Positions 1 to 9,037 of a stretch of DNA of 36,847 bases are shown here, in pieces. Positions within the stretch are counted from its first letter, which is position 1, and the number at the start of each line of letters is the position of its first letter. Source of the DNA: Halobacteriales archaeon QS_5_70_15 (GTDB lineage Archaea > Halobacteriota > Halobacteria > Halobacteriales > Haloarculaceae); NCBI GenBank assembly GCA_003022005.1, contig PXRQ01000104.1, positions 1-36,847 on the forward strand, in the 5' to 3' direction. The notes beneath the pieces are model-generated. The model was not told the DNA's origin and searched no databases. It saw only the letters and a list, made by a program, of their open reading frames with translations. The translations under genes were made by a program, and so were the position numbers.

Positions 1-444
1 CGGCGGCGGGGAGAGCCCCGCCGCCTCGAGGCGGTCCCCCGCACCGCCGGTCGCGATGCCGTGCACCGACGGCGGGGTGTCCTTCTCCTCGGCCAGCCCG
101 GAGACGTAGACCGGGAACACGTCGTTCGACTGGAGCCAGCCCGTGACACAGGTGGCGAACTCCTCGGCGTTAGAGGGCGAGACCGGCACGTCGCTCTGGA
201 GGACCAGCAGGTCCCGGCCCTCGTCGGCGTAGATGCGGACCGGCGGTAGCACCTCCGAGGAACCCTCGTGGTACACCGCGACGTTCGGGATGCCGTCACA
301 GCGGATGCCCGCGACGTACGCCATGTCGAACGTCTCGACGAGGTGGTCGGCGGCGATCTTCCCCACCAGCCCGAGCCCCGGAAGCCCCTCGACCAGGGTC
401 GGCTCGGAGAGCGTGACGTCGACGAGCTCCTCTACGTGTGCCAT
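1..444 (-). CDS. PAC2-family (proteasome assembly chaperone-like) protein, 3' end outside window
   Basis: Reading down from the ATG at 444 gives an open frame of 148 codons that runs off the left edge, so the C-terminus is missing. The N-terminus MAHVEELVDVTLSEPTLVEG followed by LPGLGLVGKIAADHLVETF is the typical opening of the PAC2 (DUF75) family, which is related to proteasome assembly chaperones. SDVPVSP and the later LAEEKDTPPSVHGIATGG also fit the family. Archaeal members are widespread, and most have no tested function beyond homology. A palindromic TATA box (CTTATAAG, 467-474) lies 23-30 bases upstream, which supports this ATG and a leaderless transcript. Family assignment is fairly secure; the exact role is not. 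Confidence 0.85.
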   Translation of the reverse strand, partial: MAHVEELVDVTLSEPTLVEGLPGLGLVGKIAADHLVETFDMAYVAGIRCDGIPNVAVYHEGSSEVLPPVRIYADEGRDLLVLQSDVPVSPSNAEEFATCVTGWLQSNDVFPVYVSGLAEEKDTPPSVHGIATGGAGDRLEAAGLSPPP

Positions 445-466
445 GTGTGGTCCCTCGTTATCCGGA

Positions 467-474
467 CTTATAAG
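467..474 (-). promoter_or_regulatory. TATA box of the PAC2-family gene
   Basis: CTTATAAG lies 23-30 bases before the ATG at 444. This is the usual spacing for a haloarchaeal leaderless promoter. Confidence 0.6.
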
Positions 475-528
475 CGTCGGGTAGCGACGCGGATCGGGGG
501 CCACGCCGGTCGATCCCGGACGACACGC

Positions 529-1056
529 CTACCCCCATCGCTTCGACGGCTCGTCGAACTGGCGCTGGGCCGGCCGCCCGGAGCCGTCGTCGGTCAGGTC
601 GTCGTGGTAGGTCCGGTACCGCTGTCCGATCTCCCGGGCGTCCTCCTCGGAGAGCTTCTCGCCGAACCAGAGGGTATACCCGTTGGGATCGGCCGCCGCG
701 AACTGCCGCCAGCCGAACTCCGTCTCGTGGAGCTCCCGGGTGACCTCGACGCCATTCGACACCAGGTCGTCGTGGAAACCCGCGGCGTCGTCGACGTCGA
801 GGTAGAACGCGACCGACCCCCCGATACTTACCCCCTCCATGTTCGGGAGTTTCCCCTCCAGCGAGTCGCGACGCTGGAACATGAGCGGGGCGCCGTCGAT
901 CATCACCTGTGCCCACCAGGGGGGTTCGTCGCCGTCGGCCGGCAGCGTCGCGACGACGTCCGCGTCGAACACGCGCCGGTACCACTCCACCGTCGCCTCG
1001 AGGTCCTCGACCATCAGGTCGGGGGTGAGCGATCGCACCGGGGTCTCTGGGTCCAT
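529..1056 (-). CDS. VOC-family (glyoxalase/bleomycin-resistance fold) protein
   Basis: 175 residues. The opening VRSLTPDLMVEDLEATVEWYRRVFDADVV, the middle MFQRRDSLEG and the closing FAAADPNGYTLWFGE are hallmarks of the vicinal-oxygen-chelate superfamily, which covers glyoxalase I, extradiol dioxygenases and antibiotic-binding proteins. The frame stays open further upstream, but the ATG at 1056 (MDPETPV) is preferred: it precedes the first beta strand, and a T-rich box (GGTTTTGCC in the antisense reading) lies roughly 30-35 bases upstream. The C-terminal 40 residues after LWFGE are charged and probably flexible. Substrate and catalytic role cannot be read from the sequence, because many haloarchaeal VOC proteins are uncharacterised. 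Confidence 0.8.
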   Translation of the reverse strand: MDPETPVRSLTPDLMVEDLEATVEWYRRVFDADVVATLPADGDEPPWWAQVMIDGAPLMFQRRDSLEGKLPNMEGVSIGGSVAFYLDVDDAAGFHDDLVSNGVEVTRELHETEFGWRQFAAADPNGYTLWFGEKLSEEDAREIGQRYRTYHDDLTDDGSGRPAQRQFDEPSKRWG

Positions 1057-1239
1057 GTCTTCACCGTCCGGCTCGTTACTGAGTGGCAAAACCTTTGCGG
1101 GCTGACTATGGGCGGTGTTCAAATGGGCGACCGCGAGCCGTGCGCTCCGGGATGACGCCCGGGCTACGCGAGGGCCGGACCCCCGAGCTACGGAGGGATT
1201 CGGTGTTCTCGTGCGTCGCCCGAGGGGCGGAGGTTGGGG

Positions 1240-2496
<1,257 letters not shown>

Positions 2497-2637
2497 AACC
2501 GGCCACTCGGACCACCGTGTGAAATGGATTCCGCTATCCGGGCGAAACTCGCACGAAAGACCATGTATTACGGCCGTCGGGGCCTCCGCCGGCCCGCGGA
2601 GGCAGGGTTGAAACCACCCCCGGCCGTCCGTCCGGAC

Positions 2638-3555
2638 ATGAGGGTCATCGTCCACGGCGGGGCCGGCAGCCCGTCCGACGAACCGGCGGACAGACAGGCG
2701 GTCCTCGACACCGCCGCCGAGACGGGCGCGGACGCCGACGACGTGACCGACGCCGTCGTCGCCGCGGTCCGGGTCCTCGAGGCCGACCACCGGTTCAACG
2801 CCGGCGTCGGGTCCTCGATACAGTCCGACGGGGTCGCCCGGACCGACGCCGGACTGATGACCGACGACCGGGCGGCCGGCGCGGCGTGCTCGATGCCCGG
2901 CGTCGAACACGCCGTGGACGTCGCCCGGCTCGTCAAGGAGGAGACCCCGCACGTCCTCGTCGCGGGCGTCCACGCCGTGGACCTCGCCGAGGCGTTCGAC
3001 GTGGCGACGGGCGTGGACCTCCTGACCGAGGGAACCCGGGAGCGGTGGGCGGAGGAGGAACCTCCGGAGTCGTTCGACACCGCCGAGCACCTGGCGTTCG
3101 TGAACGACCGGTTCGGTCGTGACAGCGACGACGACAACGGGGACACCCACGGTCCCATCGACGGCGGCCGTGACAGCGACCACGACACGGTCGGCGCGGT
3201 GGCCCGCGACGGCGATCGCATCGCGGCGGCCACGTCGACCGGCGGCCGGTGGTGTGCGCTCGCCGGGCGGGTCGGGGACGTGCCGCAGGTCGGCTCGGGG
3301 TTCTACGCGACGCGGGCGGGGGGCGCGAGCGCGACGGGCGCCGGGGAGGAGATCGCACGCGTCACGCTGGCGCGGCGGACGGTCGACCACCTCGAACGGG
3401 GCCGGACGGCCGCGGACGCGGCCGAACTGGCCATCGAGGAGTTCGAGGACCTCACCGGCTCGACCGCGGGCGTGATCGTCCTCCGGAACGACGGCGACCA
3501 CGGGAGCGCGTACAATTCCGACGCGATGCAGACCGCAGTCGACAGCGACGGGTAG
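2638..3555 (+). CDS. isoaspartyl peptidase / plant-type L-asparaginase (Ntn hydrolase)
   Basis: 305 residues. It belongs to the N-terminal-nucleophile hydrolases that release aspartate or ammonia from asparagine or isoaspartyl peptides after self-cleavage. HGGAG at 6-10 is the conserved opening. HDTVGAVARDGDR carries the predicted nucleophile Thr184, which becomes the N-terminus of the beta subunit. STGGR (200-204), GDVPQVGSGFYA and ATGAGEE complete the active-site region. The acidic stretch just before Thr184 (residues 161-181) is the linker normally trimmed on maturation. The ATG at 2638 is preferred over the long open frame upstream, which is antisense to icd; a TGAAACC box lies about 26-30 bases before it. 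Whether isoaspartyl dipeptides or free asparagine is the real substrate is unknown. Confidence 0.9.
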   Translation: MRVIVHGGAGSPSDEPADRQAVLDTAAETGADADDVTDAVVAAVRVLEADHRFNAGVGSSIQSDGVARTDAGLMTDDRAAGAACSMPGVEHAVDVARLVKEETPHVLVAGVHAVDLAEAFDVATGVDLLTEGTRERWAEEEPPESFDTAEHLAFVNDRFGRDSDDDNGDTHGPIDGGRDSDHDTVGAVARDGDRIAAATSTGGRWCALAGRVGDVPQVGSGFYATRAGGASATGAGEEIARVTLARRTVDHLERGRTAADAAELAIEEFEDLTGSTAGVIVLRNDGDHGSAYNSDAMQTAVDSDG

Positions 3556-3661
3556 CACGCGACGGGAACGCCGGCGGTCCGGCGAGTCGGGTCAGTCGAC
3601 GATACCGGACAGGTCGGGCGGTGCCACCCGGTAGTGGTCCCGGAGTTAGGCTGTTTCTAAT

Positions 3662-3685
3662 ACGAGTCTCGTGTCAGATATAAAA
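3662..3685 (+). promoter_or_regulatory. second promoter upstream of methionine aminopeptidase, with a small palindrome
   Basis: ATATAAAA (about 3678-3685) is a strong TATA match some 80 bases before the methionine aminopeptidase ATG. The 11-base palindrome ACGAGTCTCGT (3662-3672) lies just upstream and could be an operator. A nearer, weaker box (CTTTGG, 3738-3743) fits a leaderless start, so two promoters are possible. Confidence 0.4.
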
Positions 3686-3766
3686 CACATTCCGGGAGGA
3701 ACCGACCCGCCTCGGGCCGGTCCCGGCAACGCAACTCCTTTGGCCCGAAGGGTCGAACCCGGCGCC

Positions 3767-4657
3767 ATGAGCAGCCTCGAGTCGGAGCAGTACGAGAAGC
3801 ACCGCGAGGCCGGCGAGGTACTCGCGGAGGTACGGGACGAGGCGGCCGAGCGAGTCGAGGTCGGCGCGAGCCACCTCGAACTCGCGGAGTGGGCGGAGGA
3901 GCGCATCCGCGAACTCGGCGGGGAGCCGGCGTTCCCCGTCAACATCAGCATCGACGAGGAGGCCGCTCACGCCACGCCCTCGCGGGACGACGACTCGACG
4001 TTCGGCGAGGAGATGATCAACCTCGACATCGGCGTCCACGTCGACGGCTGGCTGGCCGACACCGCCGTCACCATCGACCTCTCTGGCCACGACGAGCTCG
4101 CGGAGGCCCCCGCGGCCGCGCTCGACGCCGGGCTCGACGTCATCGAGCCCGGCGTCGAGACCGGCCAGATCGGCGGCGTCATCGAGGACGTCATCGACGG
4201 CTACGGCTACAACCCGGTCGTCAACCTCACCGGCCACGGCCTGGGCCACTGGGAACAGCACACCGAGCCGAACATCCCGAACCGGGCCGTCGAGCAGGGG
4301 GTCGAACTCGAGGTCGGCGACGTGGTCGCCATCGAGCCGTTCGCCACCGACGGCGGCGGGAAGGTGGGCGAGGGGAGCGAGGAGGAGATCTACGCGCTCG
4401 AGCGGGAGACGTCGGTGCGGAACCGGGCCGCCAGGGAGGCCCTCGAAACCATCGTCGAGGAGTTCAGGACGCTCCCCTTTGCCGCCCGGTGGCTGGACAC
4501 TCCCCGGAGGGGGATGGCGCTCCGACGGCTCGAACAGCAGGGCGTCGTCCACGGCTACCCCGTGCTCAAGGAGGACGACGGCTGCCTCGTCAGCCAGAAG
4601 GAGCACACGATCATCGTCACCGAGGACGGCTGCGAGGTCACGACCCGGTCGCGGTAG
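3767..4657 (+). CDS. map: methionine aminopeptidase, archaeal type II
   Basis: 296 residues, the length of archaeal type-II enzymes such as that of Pyrococcus furiosus. It removes the initiator methionine from nascent proteins in the cytoplasm. The five metal ligands are visible: Asp87 and Asp98 in NLDIGVHVDGWLADTAVT, His157 in NLTGHGLG, Glu190 in AIEPFAT, and Glu279 in QKEHTIIV. The roughly 60-residue insertion between the fourth and fifth ligands marks type II. The start ATG at 3767 lies 24-29 bases after CTTTGG and fits the family N-terminus; the upstream in-frame GTG would add about 32 unconserved residues. It is followed by a short gap and a convergent gene. Confidence 0.96.
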   Translation: MSSLESEQYEKHREAGEVLAEVRDEAAERVEVGASHLELAEWAEERIRELGGEPAFPVNISIDEEAAHATPSRDDDSTFGEEMINLDIGVHVDGWLADTAVTIDLSGHDELAEAPAAALDAGLDVIEPGVETGQIGGVIEDVIDGYGYNPVVNLTGHGLGHWEQHTEPNIPNRAVEQGVELEVGDVVAIEPFATDGGGKVGEGSEEEIYALERETSVRNRAAREALETIVEEFRTLPFAARWLDTPRRGMALRRLEQQGVVHGYPVLKEDDGCLVSQKEHTIIVTEDGCEVTTRSR

Positions 4658-4783
4658 CGGTACGCGGAGCGATCGATCGCCGTCGATCAGTGGTCGGTCC
4701 ACCCCCGTACCGAGATCGGAACGGTCCTCGCGGCCGCCCGGATCCGTGTCCTCGTCGCCGGTACGAACCTACCGCCGTCCGTG

Positions 4784-6487
4784 TCAGTCGTCGGCGGCGT
4801 GTCGCTGCCGGAGGTGGTCGACGAGCTGATCGTGAAGCGGGCCGTTCGAGCCCAGCAGTGCCGTCCGCTCCTCTTCGCCGACGCCGGTTCGGAGCGCGTA
4901 GGGATCGCCGTGCTGGTCGGTGACGGTCGCGCCGGCCTCGCGGGCGATCAGCAGGCCGGCCGCCACGTCCCACGAATAGGTGTCGTGCTCCCAGACGGCG
5001 TCGGCGGTCCCCGAGGCCAGGTAGCAGAGGTTCAGCGCCGCCGCGCCGATGCGGCGGACCCCGCGGGTCTCCTGGTAGAACGCCCGGAGGAACGAGCCGT
5101 CGGGGTCGTACCCCGAGAGGAGCATACTCTCGCCGAGCGCGCTCCGGTCGGTCGTCCGGATGGGCTTGCCGTTCTCGGCGGCGCCGCGGCCCTCGACGGC
5201 GGTGAACGTCTCGCCCGTCTCGGGGGCGTGGACGACCCCCACGACCGGGTCGCCCGCCCGCAGTAGCGCGATGGAGATGGCGTAGTTGGGGTTCCCGTGG
5301 GCGAAGTTCCCGGTCCCGTCGAGCGGGTCGACCAGCCAGGTGTACTCGCTGTCGGTCCGCCGCTGGACGTTCTCCTCGCTCACGATGCCGTGCTCGGGGT
5401 ACTCGTTCTCGATGACCGTGGCGATGATGTGCTCGGCCTGGTAGTCCGCGTCCGTGACGACGTCGGCCTTGTCGGTCTTGGTCGTGACGGACTCGACCCG
5501 GCCGTGGAGCTCGTGGACCGGCTCGCCGGCACCGACGGCGGCCTCCTCGGCCACCCGGAGGGCGTTCGAGAGCATGTCATCGGGTTCGGGCTCGGGCGCC
5601 GGGCGTCTGTGGGTCGGCCCGGCGTCGTCGCCCCCGCGGAGTCCCCAGCCCAGCTTCCGGCTGATCGCCGTCAGGAAGTCGTCGTCGTAGCTCGTCCGGA
5701 CGATGTGGGCCGGCTGCGGTGCGCCCGTGATCGTCACGACGGCGTCGCCGCCGAGGCGGGTGTCGAACCGGCCCCCGTCGACAGTCAGCATCGCGGGGTC
5801 CTCCGCGACGACCGTGAGTTCGGTCCCCGCCGAGACGATCAACGGCCGGGCGCCCATCCGGTGGGTCAGCAGGGGGACGACCTGGAGCGTGAAGTTGTTG
5901 TTGGGGTAGTGGACCGGCCCGTTGGCCGAGAGCGCCACGCCCGTCGATCCGGTGGGCGTCGAGACGGCCATCCCGCTGCCGTCGTACTGGCCGACGTACT
6001 CCTCGCCCGCGAAGACGTGGAGCCGGCAGATCTTCCGGTCGACCGGGTTCTCGGGGGGTTCGGGCTCGATCATCACGTCGTTGACGCCCGTCGCCCCGTC
6101 GAGCCCGGGGGCGTCGGCCCGGAGCTGCTGACGGTCGTTGATCGTCGCTCGACCCCGGAGCACCTCGTCGAGCGCGCCCTCCACCTCCTCGGGCTGGACC
6201 CGCGCGAGGAACGCGAGGGTCCCGGTGTTCACGCCCAGCAGCGGGATCCCGCGAACCGCGAACGCCCGGATACCCTCGAGGAACGCGCCGTCGCCCCCCA
6301 CACTCACGCCCAGCGTCTCCTGGGCGTCCCCGTAGTGGTCGTCGGTGATCGGTTCGCCGACAGGAACCGCCGTCATCTCCAGGTCGTGTGTCGCCGCGTA
6401 CGACTCCAGCCGCTCGACCGCATCCTCGCTGTCGGGCGTCTTGATGCACAGCAGTTCGGTGGTCGTCGCCAGCCTCCGGGCGTGCAT
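4784..6487 (-). CDS. NAD kinase fused to inositol-monophosphatase-family phosphatase
   Basis: 567 residues with two complete enzyme domains. Residues 1-275 are an ATP-NAD kinase: GGDGAFLEG (64-72), GVNTGTLAFLA (85-95), NDVMIEP, and STPTGSTGVALSANGP (176-191). Residues 305-567 are an FIG/inositol-monophosphatase domain: Glu371 in SEEN, WLVDPLDGTGNF (384-395) and WDVAAG (506-511) supply the metal-binding residues. An acidic, proline-rich linker joins them around 285-303. The protein should make NADP(H) from NAD(H), and the second domain may remove the 2'-phosphate again or act on fructose-1,6-bisphosphate or inositol phosphate. From memory, Methanocaldococcus MJ0917 is a characterised NAD kinase/NADP phosphatase fusion. 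The ATG at 6487 is chosen because TATAATT lies 24-30 bases upstream; a GTG 12 bases earlier is too close to that box. Confidence 0.9.
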   Translation of the reverse strand: MHARRLATTTELLCIKTPDSEDAVERLESYAATHDLEMTAVPVGEPITDDHYGDAQETLGVSVGGDGAFLEGIRAFAVRGIPLLGVNTGTLAFLARVQPEEVEGALDEVLRGRATINDRQQLRADAPGLDGATGVNDVMIEPEPPENPVDRKICRLHVFAGEEYVGQYDGSGMAVSTPTGSTGVALSANGPVHYPNNNFTLQVVPLLTHRMGARPLIVSAGTELTVVAEDPAMLTVDGGRFDTRLGGDAVVTITGAPQPAHIVRTSYDDDFLTAISRKLGWGLRGGDDAGPTHRRPAPEPEPDDMLSNALRVAEEAAVGAGEPVHELHGRVESVTTKTDKADVVTDADYQAEHIIATVIENEYPEHGIVSEENVQRRTDSEYTWLVDPLDGTGNFAHGNPNYAISIALLRAGDPVVGVVHAPETGETFTAVEGRGAAENGKPIRTTDRSALGESMLLSGYDPDGSFLRAFYQETRGVRRIGAAALNLCYLASGTADAVWEHDTYSWDVAAGLLIAREAGATVTDQHGDPYALRTGVGEEERTALLGSNGPLHDQLVDHLRQRHAADD

Positions 6488-6510
6488 ACCCGCCCGCACG
6501 GCCCGTAGCG

Positions 6511-6517
6511 AATTATA
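6511..6517 (-). promoter_or_regulatory. TATA box of the NAD kinase-phosphatase gene
   Basis: TATAATT on the minus strand, 24-30 bases before the ATG at 6487. It decides the start of the fused kinase gene. Confidence 0.6.
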
Positions 6518-6729
6518 CTCGAACGTTCATGAATGAGTTGCCGGTTCTCGCGGGCGCCGGGCCGATTCCTCCCCCGCTGGCGGAGGATGACGGTATCCGG
6601 AACGGGAGCCCACGGGAGGGCCCGAGGATACTGTCGCCTGCGGGTCCGCTCCGGGTCCGCTCCGGGTCCGCGAGAAGGGGAGACCGGGGGGCCGACGAGG
6701 GGCGGGGACCTCCGACGGTCGACCGTCGG

Positions 6730-6930
6730 TCAGGCGTTGTTCATCCGGATGGCCGACTCGCCCCCGCAGGCCACGCAGGTCGCCACCCGGTAGGGCTCTC
6801 GCGAGAACTCGGCGTTCTCCCGCTTGGCGGACTCGGTCCGGATCTCGATGCGGACCTCGTGGGGGGTCTCGTGACCGCAGCTCTCGCACGATTCCAGCAT
6901 ATCGCTTTCCGCGGCGGAGTGTGCTGACAT
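6730..6930 (-). CDS. small zinc-ribbon protein of haloarchaeal type (DUF7835-like)
   Basis: 66 residues. Two CxxC pairs (Cys15/Cys18 in CESCGHETPH and Cys52/Cys55 in CVACGG) predict a single zinc beta-ribbon. The segment RTESAKRENAEFSREPYRV and the ending RMNNA are what I recall for a conserved haloarchaeal family (DUF7835) found across the class. No function is known to me. Such small zinc proteins may bind nucleic acids or act as adaptors. The ATG at 6930 is preferred because a TATA-like TTTATGG lies 25-31 bases upstream. A 15-base palindrome (6979-6993) sits just upstream of that box and could be an operator. Confidence 0.8.
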   Translation of the reverse strand: MSAHSAAESDMLESCESCGHETPHEVRIEIRTESAKRENAEFSREPYRVATCVACGGESAIRMNNA

Positions 6931-6954
6931 CACCCCCTTCTTTCACCGAGTGTT

Positions 6955-6993
6955 CCATAAACCGAACATACCGTTCCGACGGTTCGAAACCGT
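6955..6993 (-). promoter_or_regulatory. promoter and possible operator of the DUF7835-like gene
   Basis: On the minus strand TTTATGG (6955-6961) is placed 25-31 bases before the ATG at 6930. Upstream of it, ACGGTTCGAAACCGT (6979-6993) is an inverted repeat with 6-base arms around CGA, in the position where haloarchaeal activators or repressors bind. CCGTTC also occurs twice, at 6971 and 6990. Confidence 0.4.
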
Positions 6994-7305
6994 TCATCGC
7001 ACGACTGCGGGGGGATGGACCGTAGATACGCCCCGAAACAGCACGATAGCGTTCAAAAACGCCTCTCGAAGCGTACGAGCGATAAAACGGCCGGAATATT
7101 TAAATAGTATCGGCTGACTTCCCGTTCACCAAGGCTCGAATACGACGGATCTGACAGGTCTCTCGCGGGCCCGCTCTCCGAGGTCGACACGCGAGGACAG
7201 GCGCGATCGCCGTCCCGGGAGGGGAGCGCCCCGCGATCCGGCCCGGCTCTTTCCACCTCCCCCGTGCCCCGGTCGTCGTCGACGCCGTGCGTCGGTCCGG
7301 GGTGG

Positions 7306-7313
7306 TATAAGTG
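7306..7313 (+). promoter_or_regulatory. TATA box of the HIT gene
   Basis: TATAAGTG ends 22 bases before the ATG at 7335, the normal leaderless spacing. Confidence 0.6.
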
Positions 7314-7334
7314 GCGGCCGGTCCTCGCGCCGGC

Positions 7335-7886
7335 ATGGAGCAGCTGTTCGCCCCGTGGCGGATCGAGTGGATCGAGCGGGAGGAGCGGAACGAGGACGTC
7401 GAGGGGTGTGTGTTCTGTGCGCTCCCGGACCGCGAGGACGCCCGCGAGTCGCGGGTCGTCGCCGCCTCCGAGCACGCGTTCGTCCTGCTGAACAACTACC
7501 CGTACAACCCCGGACACGTAATGGTCATCCCCCGGCATCACACCGGGGACTACCGCGACCTCGACGACGAGGTGCTGCTGGACCACGCGCGGCTCAAGCA
7601 GCGGACGTTCGACGCGCTCCGGACGGCGCTCTCGCCGGACGGGTTCAACGCGGGGCTGAACCTCGGCGAGTCGGCCGGCGGCTCGATCGACGACCACCTC
7701 CACACGCACGTCGTCCCCCGGTGGGCCGGCGACACGAACTTCATGCCCGTGGTCTCGGAGACGAGGGTCATCGTCGAGGCCGTCGAGGACACGTACGACC
7801 GGCTCCACGCCGCCTTCGCGGGGCAGGCGGGGGCGATCGATCCGGGCCCCGACCGGACGGTCGCACTCGACGTCGGTGTCGACTGA
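7335..7886 (+). CDS. HIT-family protein, resembles Ap4A phosphorylase/hydrolase
   Basis: 183 residues. The histidine triad HLHTHV (121-126) contains the catalytic histidine that attacks the alpha-phosphate of nucleotide substrates. Cys25 and Cys28 in EGCVFCAL suggest the zinc site of the GalT-like branch. The segments LLNNYPYNPGHVMVIPRHH, GFNAGLNLGESAGGS and VVPRWAGDTNF match, from memory, the actinobacterial diadenosine tetraphosphate phosphorylase group more closely than the shorter Hint proteins. It may clear Ap4A or related dinucleotides in the cytoplasm. The start is fixed by TATAAGTG at 7306. The cation exporter gene begins 54 bases after its end, on its own TATA box. Confidence 0.9.
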   Translation: MEQLFAPWRIEWIEREERNEDVEGCVFCALPDREDARESRVVAASEHAFVLLNNYPYNPGHVMVIPRHHTGDYRDLDDEVLLDHARLKQRTFDALRTALSPDGFNAGLNLGESAGGSIDDHLHTHVVPRWAGDTNFMPVVSETRVIVEAVEDTYDRLHAAFAGQAGAIDPGPDRTVALDVGVD

Positions 7887-7912
7887 CCGCCACCCTTCCC
7901 ACCCGAAGTCCC

Positions 7913-7918
7913 TATACG
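7913..7918 (+). promoter_or_regulatory. TATA box of the cation exporter gene
   Basis: TATACG lies 23-28 bases before the ATG at 7941, inside the short gap after the HIT gene. It suggests separate transcription. Confidence 0.5.
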
Positions 7919-7940
7919 GGGCGCCACCCACCCTCCCGAC

Positions 7941-8888
7941 ATGGACCGGAAGGGGGCCCTCAGGCGGGTCGGGTTCCTGGTCCTCCTGGCGAACCTGGGG
8001 CTCGTGGCCGCCAAGGGCGCCGTCTGGTACTGGACCGGCAGCCTCGCGGTCGGCTCCGAGGCGGTCAACAGCCTCGCGGACTCGGCCTACAGCCTCATCG
8101 CGCTCGCCGGCCTCTACCTGACCACCCGCCCGCCCGACTTCGAGCACCCCCACGGTCACGAGCGGATCGAGCCGTTCGTCTCGCTGTTCATCGCGCTCGG
8201 CGTGTTCGCCGCCGGCGGGTTCGTCCTCCAGCAGTCGGTCGCGACCGTCCTGTCCGGCGACGTGACCGTCGCCCGCGGCCCGGCGGCGGTGGTCGTCCTC
8301 GTCGGCGCCGGAACCGTGAAGTTCGGCCTCTATCGCTACTGTCTCCGCGCCGCCGAGGAGTACCGCTCGCCGGCGCTCCGGGCGACGGCGCTCGACACCC
8401 GCAACGACATCCTCACCGCGGGCGCCGCCCTCGTCGGCGTCGTGGGCGCGGCGGCCGGCTACCCCGTGCTGGACCCGCTCGCCGCCGGCGTGGTCGCGTT
8501 CGGCATCCTCTACACCGGCGTCGAGATCGTCCGGGACAACCTGAACTACCTCGTCGGCGCGGCGCCGCCCGAGGACCTCCGGGCGGACATCGTCCGGCGG
8601 GCCCTGGACCACCCCGACGTGGAGGGCGCCCACGACGTCATCGCCCACTACGTCGGCCCGGAGGTGGACGTCTCGCTCCACATCGAGGTGGAGGGCGACC
8701 GGACTCTCCGGGAGGCGCACGACATCGAGACGGACGTGGTCGAATCCATCCGCGGGATGGACGGGATCGACGACGTGTTCGTCCACGTGGACCCGAAGGA
8801 GCTCGGGGAGTGGAAGGAGGACGACGAGGTGGATCGGCTCGCCGGGACCGCGAGGCGGTACGGCGGCCGGGTCCGCCGCCGGAAGTGA
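7941..8888 (+). CDS. cation diffusion facilitator, predicted manganese-type exporter
   Basis: 315 residues with about six membrane segments in the first 200 and a cytoplasmic C-terminal domain (from about residue 205) ending in VFVHVDPKE, as in CDF antiporters that expel divalent metals in exchange for protons. The transport site is built from helix 2 (NSLAD: Asn43 and Asp47) and helix 5 (LDTRND: Asp152 and Asp156). Zinc exporters normally show His in helix 5, and an Asn/Asp-Asp-Asp-Asp set is associated with the manganese branch. HPHGHERIEP (69-78) is the conserved loop after helix 2. Manganese, or possibly iron, as substrate is inference from these residues. Confidence 0.88.
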   Translation: MDRKGALRRVGFLVLLANLGLVAAKGAVWYWTGSLAVGSEAVNSLADSAYSLIALAGLYLTTRPPDFEHPHGHERIEPFVSLFIALGVFAAGGFVLQQSVATVLSGDVTVARGPAAVVVLVGAGTVKFGLYRYCLRAAEEYRSPALRATALDTRNDILTAGAALVGVVGAAAGYPVLDPLAAGVVAFGILYTGVEIVRDNLNYLVGAAPPEDLRADIVRRALDHPDVEGAHDVIAHYVGPEVDVSLHIEVEGDRTLREAHDIETDVVESIRGMDGIDDVFVHVDPKELGEWKEDDEVDRLAGTARRYGGRVRRRK

Positions 8889-9037
8889 CCCGGCGAACAC
8901 CCTCGACACGAGCCCCCGAACGACATCGCCGCCCCGTCGCGGCGACGACATCCGACCAGTTACACCAGTTACGTCAGACAGTACAAGCGCCGCCGGGACC
9001 GTGGCACTCAACTGTCGCCGGCCCGGACCCGGCAGGT

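Larger units (their letters stand above)
6931..7334. other. 404-base intergenic region with an orphan promoter-like A+T block
   Basis: No convincing protein gene lies here. It holds the promoter of the minus-strand zinc-ribbon gene at its left end and that of the HIT gene at its right end. In the middle, 7094-7110 is a striking A+T block (AATATTTAAATAGTAT) in otherwise G+C-rich DNA; it reads as a TATA box in either direction and no gene follows at leaderless distance. A short hairpin, GCGTT-CAAA-AACGC, lies nearby around 7050-7063. A small RNA gene on either strand is possible. Confidence 0.4.

Noticed and set aside
3889..4923. 344-codon Arg-rich frame over methionine aminopeptidase
   Set aside because: Frame-shifted shadow: extremely Arg/Gly/Pro-rich translation of a gene with all five metal ligands in the true frame.
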